From Bacteroidota bacterium (lineage in GTDB: Bacteria; Bacteroidota; Bacteroidia; Cytophagales; Cyclobacteriaceae): a stretch of DNA of 11,832 bases. The position numbers were made by a program, and so were the translations under genes. The notes under the pieces are model-generated. The model was not told the DNA's origin, did not search any database, and saw nothing but the letters and a program-made list of their open reading frames with translations. Positions 7,142 to 11,832 of this stretch are shown one piece after another (positions within the stretch are counted from its first letter, which is position 1; the number at the start of each line of letters is the position of its first letter). The stretch spans positions 1-11,832 of the forward strand of contig JAEZDW010000037.1 of NCBI GenBank assembly GCA_023417955.1, written 5' to 3'.

Positions 7142-10100
7142 ATGAGTATAAGAATACTCCTTGTTTCCAGCATCCTCATCCTCACGCAATTGTATGCCTT
7201 TGCGCAGGAAACCAATTGTGTCGATGGAATCGACAATGACGGTGACGGCCTTATTGACTGCCAGGATCCGGACTGCCCAAGTTGTGCTACCGTCTTTTCG
7301 TGTACTGCCCCATACACCTACTACATGCCACCAATATTTGGTAGCCGCGCAGGTGGCTCTTATAGTTCCAGCCACTACAACACGGAAGACCTTGTGCTTT
7401 CAACACTTGGCCGCGCGGCAACGGTACAAATCAGATCGGCGAATGGTACCTTGCTTCAGACTGTAAATATTCCGGTTGCTAATCCGGTAAACATTGCGGT
7501 CAGTGGTAGTCCGATTCCAACTTCTCAAATCCTGCGGCCGAACGAAGATCTTAACAAGGTCCTGCCAAACGCGGGGCTCATCATTACGTCGGACCAACCA
7601 CTTCAGGCAGCTTACCGACTCCTGGCTTCAAACAACCAGGACTTACTTCAACTTCAGGGCCGGGCATCGCTCGGTCGTTCGTTTTATGCGGCTAGCCAGA
7701 CCGATATGAGCGCAGGGGCGGGCTCCGCGTATGAGCGGCACTTTGTTTCTGTAATGGCAACTGAAGATGCCACCTCCGTTTCATTCAAAATTCCCTCCAC
7801 GGCAGCGCTTGCAAATGGTACCATCGTAAATATCAGCCTCACATCTGGCGCCAACAACACAACTTCCGAACTTACGCTGCCCGCAAACCGTACTATTCAC
7901 GTTACGCTTAACCGCGGAGAGTCATACATGATTGCAACAATGCGTGAAGATCATACCGTGACGGGTATTCTCGTAACAGCCGATAAGGATGTAGTTGTCA
8001 ATTCAGGATCGCAACATACCCCGACATCGCAGGGTAGTGACCAGGACGGCGGGTTTCATCAACTGGTGCCGACGCAGGCACTCGAGACCAATTACATCGC
8101 CATCGATGGTGGAAATACCAGCGTAAGAGATTATGTAGTCTTGATTGCCATCGAAAACGGAACAACGTTTACCGTAAATGGAACGTCAGGGGGAACGGAT
8201 GGCAGGGGACGTACAGTACCCACAACGTTGAATGCAGGTCAACACTTCACTTATTACTTCGACAACACGAATTATAAAGCATATCATATTGCTGCCAACA
8301 AACGGATTTATGTCTATCACGCCAGTGCCTACGGTACCAGTGAGTTTGGGATGGATATTCTGCCGCCCATAAATGAATGTATTGGCAGTAAACAACTTGA
8401 CTTTGAACGCCCCGGAACAAACAGTTCTGCCTTCGTCATTGTACCGACGTCAGGGCTTTCTTCGTTACGATTCCGCAACCAGCCTTACACAACGTACGCG
8501 GCGAGCATTGATCCCGATGGTACAGGACCCCTGTCTGCAAGTCAGGCAAACGTGATCGGGAATTCGGGCTATTCCTATGTGGTATTCCTTGACGCGAATA
8601 TCGCGCCCGCAGGAACCAATAACCGCGTAACGAGTGATGAGAAATTTCACATTGGCATAAACTCACGTACTGGCGGAACTGGTAACTATGCGTTCTTTTC
8701 CAACTACGAAAAATCAATTGAAATCCTTGATCCCGAAACCCTGCAGACAACTAACTATTACATTGCAGGCCAGGTAGCGCCGGGTGTTGCCCATAACCAC
8801 TGTGTGATTCTGACAGGTTGTGGCGCCAATAACGTTATTACGAGTGCGACGACTGACGGCTGGGGTGGACCCGGCACGGAAGGCACCGTAACGTTTTCCG
8901 GATCGTGTGTTACTTATACGATGCATCCGGGCGCACCGCCCTGCGCAACGGAGACCATAAGCCTTGTCGCGGAAAATGAATTCGGAATTAAAAGCCAGGT
9001 CTGTCTCGTTTTTGAAAACAGTAACAGACCTTTCACTATAGGTACCGTTACACCAGTCAATGCATTCTTTTGTGAAACAGGCCTGCCGAATACCGTTACG
9101 CTTAATGTTCCGGTTGATGTTCCTTCCGGTTCTCCCGTGTTTTCCTGGGTTACGCCTTCGGGTGCAGCAGGAACCGCGACGAATACAGGATCCAGTCCGT
9201 CTTTTAATACGTCCATCATCGCCAACGAGGCGGGAACGTATAGCTTAACCGTAACGGTAGCCGGATGCAGTCAGACTATTAGCATTCCTGTTGGATCGCT
9301 TAACTGTACCGATACAGACGGCGACGGCATTGCCAATTTTGTAGACCTCGATGATGACAACGACGGCATTCCGGATGTGCTTGAATCAGGTGGTTACGAC
9401 CCAACTGCTGACAATGACGGGGACGGTATAGCCAACTTCCGCGATATGACACCGGGTCCCGGGCTCCCGCCATGGGTGGATACCAATGGCGACGGAATCA
9501 ATGACATCTATGACAATGACCTTGATGGTATCATAAATGCATTTGATCTCGATTCGGATAACGATGGAATCCCTGACGTGATTGAAGCGTTTGGAGTTGA
9601 CGTCGACGGCGACGGCCGTATCGATAATTTCACCGATACTGATAACGACGGCCTTTCTCAGAACGTCGATGCCAACAATACCGGGAGAGCGGGGTCTGGT
9701 AACGGACTGGGTAATGTCGACACCGATGGCGATGGCATTCCCAATATTTTTGACCTTGATTCCGACAACGACGGAATACCTGACATTATTGAAGCGGGAG
9801 GGGTCGACAATGATAACAACGGACTCGTTGATTCACAAACCGACTCAAATGGCAACGGATTGCTTGATGTATACGACCCGAATCCCGGAGCATCCGGAAC
9901 GCCAATCACCACTACCGGCGCAGATACGAACAACAACGGAAGACCTGAAAGCTATCCTCAGGATAACCGCGATGGCGACTCGCTGCAGAACTTCGTAGAC
10001 ATAGATTCCGACGGCGATGGCATTATCGACTTTATCGAAGCAGGATTCCCTGATACTGATAACAATGGTATTCCTGATGGCAGCCTTGGTGCAGACGGAT

Positions 10101-11832
10101 GGAGTGACAGCATTGACGCATTGCCCGCATTGGGTTTTCGCAACACTGACAATCATGGCAGTCCCGACTACCTTGATATCGACTCTGATAATGACGGCAT
10201 ACCTGATTTGATCGAAGGTCAGGCCACATTCGCCTTCGTACCTGCATCCGGAGTAGATTCTGACAACGATGGCCTCGACGACGCATTCGACAATAACGAT
10301 TCAGCCTTCGGTGGTGCACCGAACAATGGAATCCAGCCTGTGAACAGCGATGGAGTTGACCAGCCGGACTACATTGATACTGACAGTGATAACGACGGTA
10401 AGCCTGACTACATCGAAGGGTGGGATACCAACGGTAATGGCATTATTGACGGAAGTGAAATCAGTGCAGGAACTGGTGATAATGACAATGACGGTCTTCT
10501 GGACAACTATGACGTTAACGACGTTGCAACCAACCCGTCGAACGGTACTACACCGATGAGTTATCCGGATGTGGAGGATCCCGGCAGAGACCGCGACTGG
10601 CGCGATGCGATACCTGTAGCAAACGACGATCATGCATCGACCAACGAGGTAACGCCGGCTGTGATTGATGTCGTCGCTAATGATACCGACAGTGATGGAA
10701 CTATTGATCCTGCAACTGTTGACCTGAATCCGGGAATGGCCGGAATTCAGGATTCGTTTACCAACGCTGCGGGTACCTGGTCCGTCGATGCCTCAGGCAA
10801 CGTTACCTACCTCCCCGCAATCGGCTTCAGCGGACTCGCCACGGCTACTTATCGCGTTAATGACGATGAAGGCGTGACGTCGAACGTCGCGACCATTTCG
10901 GTGGATGTTAATGATAGCCCGATAGCAAATGACGACAGTGAATCCACCAACGAAGATAATTCGGTTTCTCTTAACATCGTCGCGAACGATACGGACAGTG
11001 ACGGTACGATTGTTATTACGAGCGTGGATCTTGATCCGACTACTGCCGGTCAGCAGACCACGTTGACGACACCAGAAGGGGCCTGGTCAGTTGACGCATC
11101 CGGATTGCTGACGTTTGTGCCGGTATTGAACTTCAATGGTGAGGCAAGTATCTCGTATACTATCAATGACAATCTGGGTGCAGTCAGCAATGTTGGCATT
11201 GTAACGATTACTGTTGTCTCAATCAATGACGCGCCGGTTGCAAATGATGATACCACCGTTACCGATGAGGACACGCCAGTAACCATCACTGTTCTCGCAA
11301 ATGACAGTGATGTCGACGGAACCTTGATTGGAACTACTGTTGATTTAAATACCGGTTCTGCCGGAATTCAGAACAGCATAACAACCCCGGAGGGAAACTG
11401 GGCGGTGGATTCGGATGGCGTTGTGACATTTTCACCACTGCAGGATTTCAATGGGACAGCTATCATAACGTATCGGGTTAATGACAATCAGGGGTTGAGT
11501 TCGAATGTTGCAACCATCACGGTTACGGTTAACCCGGTTAACGATGCACCTGTTGCAGTAGACGATAACTCTTCCACTAACGAAGACACACCGGTTACAT
11601 TCAATGTGACGTCGAATGATACGGATGTCGATGGTTCAATTAATGCTGCTACTGTTGATCTCGATCCTGCCACAGCAGGAATTCAGAACAGCTTCAGCAA
11701 TGAATACGGAACCTGGAGTGTGAATGCGTCGGGAGATGTAACCTATACGCCTGAGCTTAATTACAACGGAGCGGCCACGGTAACGTACCGCGTGAATGAC
11801 AATGGCGGACTGACTTCAAACACAGCAACCAT
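7142..11832 (+). CDS. Giant secreted multidomain surface protein (IgGFc-like + TSP3 + cadherin-like repeats), 3' end beyond window
   Basis: At least 1563 residues; I followed the frame codon by codon and found no stop up to the edge. Residues 1-21 are a signal peptide (RILLVSSILILTQLYAFA, then QE). A Cys/Asp motif follows at 26-48 (C26, DNDGDG, C40, C45, C48). Residues ~50-545 resemble the IgGFc-binding-protein N-terminal beta domain, with GLIITSDQPLQAAYRL (145-160), LGRSFYAASQ, VTGILVTADKDVVVNSGS (273-290) and HQLVPTQALETNYIAI. An Ig-like segment spans ~630-720. Residues 721-1157 are thrombospondin-type-3-like Asp/Asn/Gly repeats, expected to bind calcium. From 1158 on there are cadherin-like (Big_9/tandem-95) repeats. 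Such proteins are adhesins or surface-layer proteins in Bacteroidota, often exported by the type IX system through a C-terminal domain that would lie outside this window. Start ATG 7142 is fixed by the signal peptide. It lies 223 bases after the esterase, so it is probably its own transcription unit. Confidence 0.9.
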   Translation, partial: MSIRILLVSSILILTQLYAFAQETNCVDGIDNDGDGLIDCQDPDCPSCATVFSCTAPYTYYMPPIFGSRAGGSYSSSHYNTEDLVLSTLGRAATVQIRSANGTLLQTVNIPVANPVNIAVSGSPIPTSQILRPNEDLNKVLPNAGLIITSDQPLQAAYRLLASNNQDLLQLQGRASLGRSFYAASQTDMSAGAGSAYERHFVSVMATEDATSVSFKIPSTAALANGTIVNISLTSGANNTTSELTLPANRTIHVTLNRGESYMIATMREDHTVTGILVTADKDVVVNSGSQHTPTSQGSDQDGGFHQLVPTQALETNYIAIDGGNTSVRDYVVLIAIENGTTFTVNGTSGGTDGRGRTVPTTLNAGQHFTYYFDNTNYKAYHIAANKRIYVYHASAYGTSEFGMDILPPINECIGSKQLDFERPGTNSSAFVIVPTSGLSSLRFRNQPYTTYAASIDPDGTGPLSASQANVIGNSGYSYVVFLDANIAPAGTNNRVTSDEKFHIGINSRTGGTGNYAFFSNYEKSIEILDPETLQTTNYYIAGQVAPGVAHNHCVILTGCGANNVITSATTDGWGGPGTEGTVTFSGSCVTYTMHPGAPPCATETISLVAENEFGIKSQVCLVFENSNRPFTIGTVTPVNAFFCETGLPNTVTLNVPVDVPSGSPVFSWVTPSGAAGTATNTGSSPSFNTSIIANEAGTYSLTVTVAGCSQTISIPVGSLNCTDTDGDGIANFVDLDDDNDGIPDVLESGGYDPTADNDGDGIANFRDMTPGPGLPPWVDTNGDGINDIYDNDLDGIINAFDLDSDNDGIPDVIEAFGVDVDGDGRIDNFTDTDNDGLSQNVDANNTGRAGSGNGLGNVDTDGDGIPNIFDLDSDNDGIPDIIEAGGVDNDNNGLVDSQTDSNGNGLLDVYDPNPGASGTPITTTGADTNNNGRPESYPQDNRDGDSLQNFVDIDSDGDGIIDFIEAGFPDTDNNGIPDGSLGADGWSDSIDALPALGFRNTDNHGSPDYLDIDSDNDGIPDLIEGQATFAFVPASGVDSDNDGLDDAFDNNDSAFGGAPNNGIQPVNSDGVDQPDYIDTDSDNDGKPDYIEGWDTNGNGIIDGSEISAGTGDNDNDGLLDNYDVNDVATNPSNGTTPMSYPDVEDPGRDRDWRDAIPVANDDHASTNEVTPAVIDVVANDTDSDGTIDPATVDLNPGMAGIQDSFTNAAGTWSVDASGNVTYLPAIGFSGLATATYRVNDDEGVTSNVATISVDVNDSPIANDDSESTNEDNSVSLNIVANDTDSDGTIVITSVDLDPTTAGQQTTLTTPEGAWSVDASGLLTFVPVLNFNGEASISYTINDNLGAVSNVGIVTITVVSINDAPVANDDTTVTDEDTPVTITVLANDSDVDGTLIGTTVDLNTGSAGIQNSITTPEGNWAVDSDGVVTFSPLQDFNGTAIITYRVNDNQGLSSNVATITVTVNPVNDAPVAVDDNSSTNEDTPVTFNVTSNDTDVDGSINAATVDLDPATAGIQNSFSNEYGTWSVNASGDVTYTPELNYNGAATVTYRVNDNGGLTSNTAT
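9302..10612 (+). repeat. Thrombospondin-type-3-like calcium-binding repeat region
   Basis: This part of the giant gene encodes about 437 residues dominated by D-x-D-x-D-G loops. A core of the form DxDxDxDGxxDxxE recurs six times, at 9344, 9545, 9752, 9998, 10175 and 10376. The copies are DLDDDNDGIPDVLE, DLDSDNDGIPDVIE, DLDSDNDGIPDIIE, DIDSDGDGIIDFIE, DIDSDNDGIPDLIE and DTDSDNDGKPDYIE. Spacings are 67, 69, 82, 59 and 67 codons, with variable D/N/G-rich linkers. The Asp side chains match the TSP3 calcium-loop pattern, and rigidity in calcium is the expected role. Frequent GAY codons make the antisense strand read Ile/Val-rich, which explains the spurious reverse frames here. Confidence 0.88.
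10613..11832 (+). repeat. Four tandem cadherin-like (tandem-95/Big_9-type) repeats, last one partial
   Basis: Repeats start at the PVANDD-like motif at 10613, 10919, 11234 and 11549, giving periods of 102, 105 and 105 codons. Shared landmarks in each unit are P(V/I)A.DD, a (T)NE or DE acidic spot, NDTDSDG or NDTDVDG (a calcium-type loop), VDL(N/D), AG(I/Q)Q, W(S/A)V(D/N), then a strand pair ending in NDN or NDD and SN(V/T). By hand count, copies 3 and 4 are about 55% identical in protein over the 95 residues shared. These are extracellular beta-sandwich stalk domains. The array continues past the window edge, so the total number is unknown. Confidence 0.88.

Noticed and set aside
9582..10633. 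Several reverse- and forward-strand frames of 64-138 codons within the Asp-rich repeat region
   Set aside because: They are shadows of the giant gene. Repeated GAY/GGN/AAY codons avoid stops in other frames and give low-complexity Ile/Val- or Thr-rich translations.
1..11832. Mobile element, CRISPR array, toxin-antitoxin pair or phage-defence island
   Set aside because: There are no transposase or integrase motifs, no terminal inverted repeats, no regularly spaced short DNA repeats, and no paired small genes with toxin or nuclease signatures. The only repeats are coding repeats in the giant protein.

Overview
The window reads as chromosomal DNA of a Bacteroidota bacterium. The indicators are a carboxypeptidase-regulatory-like/plug/beta-barrel outer-membrane protein of the type abundant in that phylum, a giant secreted Asp-rich repeat protein, start codons mostly without Shine-Dalgarno sequences, and at least one promoter matching the phylum's TAnnTTTG -7 element. 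A member of the Cytophagales is my best guess, but that is inference. I see no rRNA, tRNA, insertion sequence, integrase or CRISPR array.

Left part (1-5204, all minus strand): a short-chain dehydrogenase runs off the left edge (1-789). A 338-base stretch with no convincing gene follows, then an 811-residue outer-membrane beta-barrel protein (1128-3563) and, upstream of it, a membrane-bound acyltransferase-3 (3652-4833) with a plausible promoter. A small 75-residue coiled-coil protein (4977-5204) comes next. It lies inside a longer misleading open frame, but its unbroken heptad pattern suggests it is real.

Right part (5277-11832, all plus strand): a 72-base divergent region with small palindromes leads into an NTF2/SnoaL-like lipoprotein (5277-5732). 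It is followed by a secreted or membrane-anchored alpha/beta-hydrolase with a C-terminal PKD/REJ-like domain (5800-6918). After a 223-base gap, one open frame starts at 7142 and stays open to the right edge (at least 1563 codons). It encodes a giant exported protein. In order it has a signal peptide, a short Cys/Asp-rich motif, a large IgGFc-binding-protein-like beta domain, an Ig-like domain, about 437 residues of thrombospondin-type-3-like calcium-binding repeats, and four cadherin-like (tandem-95/Big_9-like) repeats, the last cut by the edge. I checked this frame codon by codon and found no stop.

The common theme is cell-envelope and surface biology: an outer-membrane barrel, envelope acylation, a lipoprotein, an exported esterase and a giant surface protein or adhesin. 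No single pathway ties the genes together. I do not see an obviously new multi-gene system. The most interesting items are the architecture of the giant protein, the small coiled-coil protein and the divergent control region.
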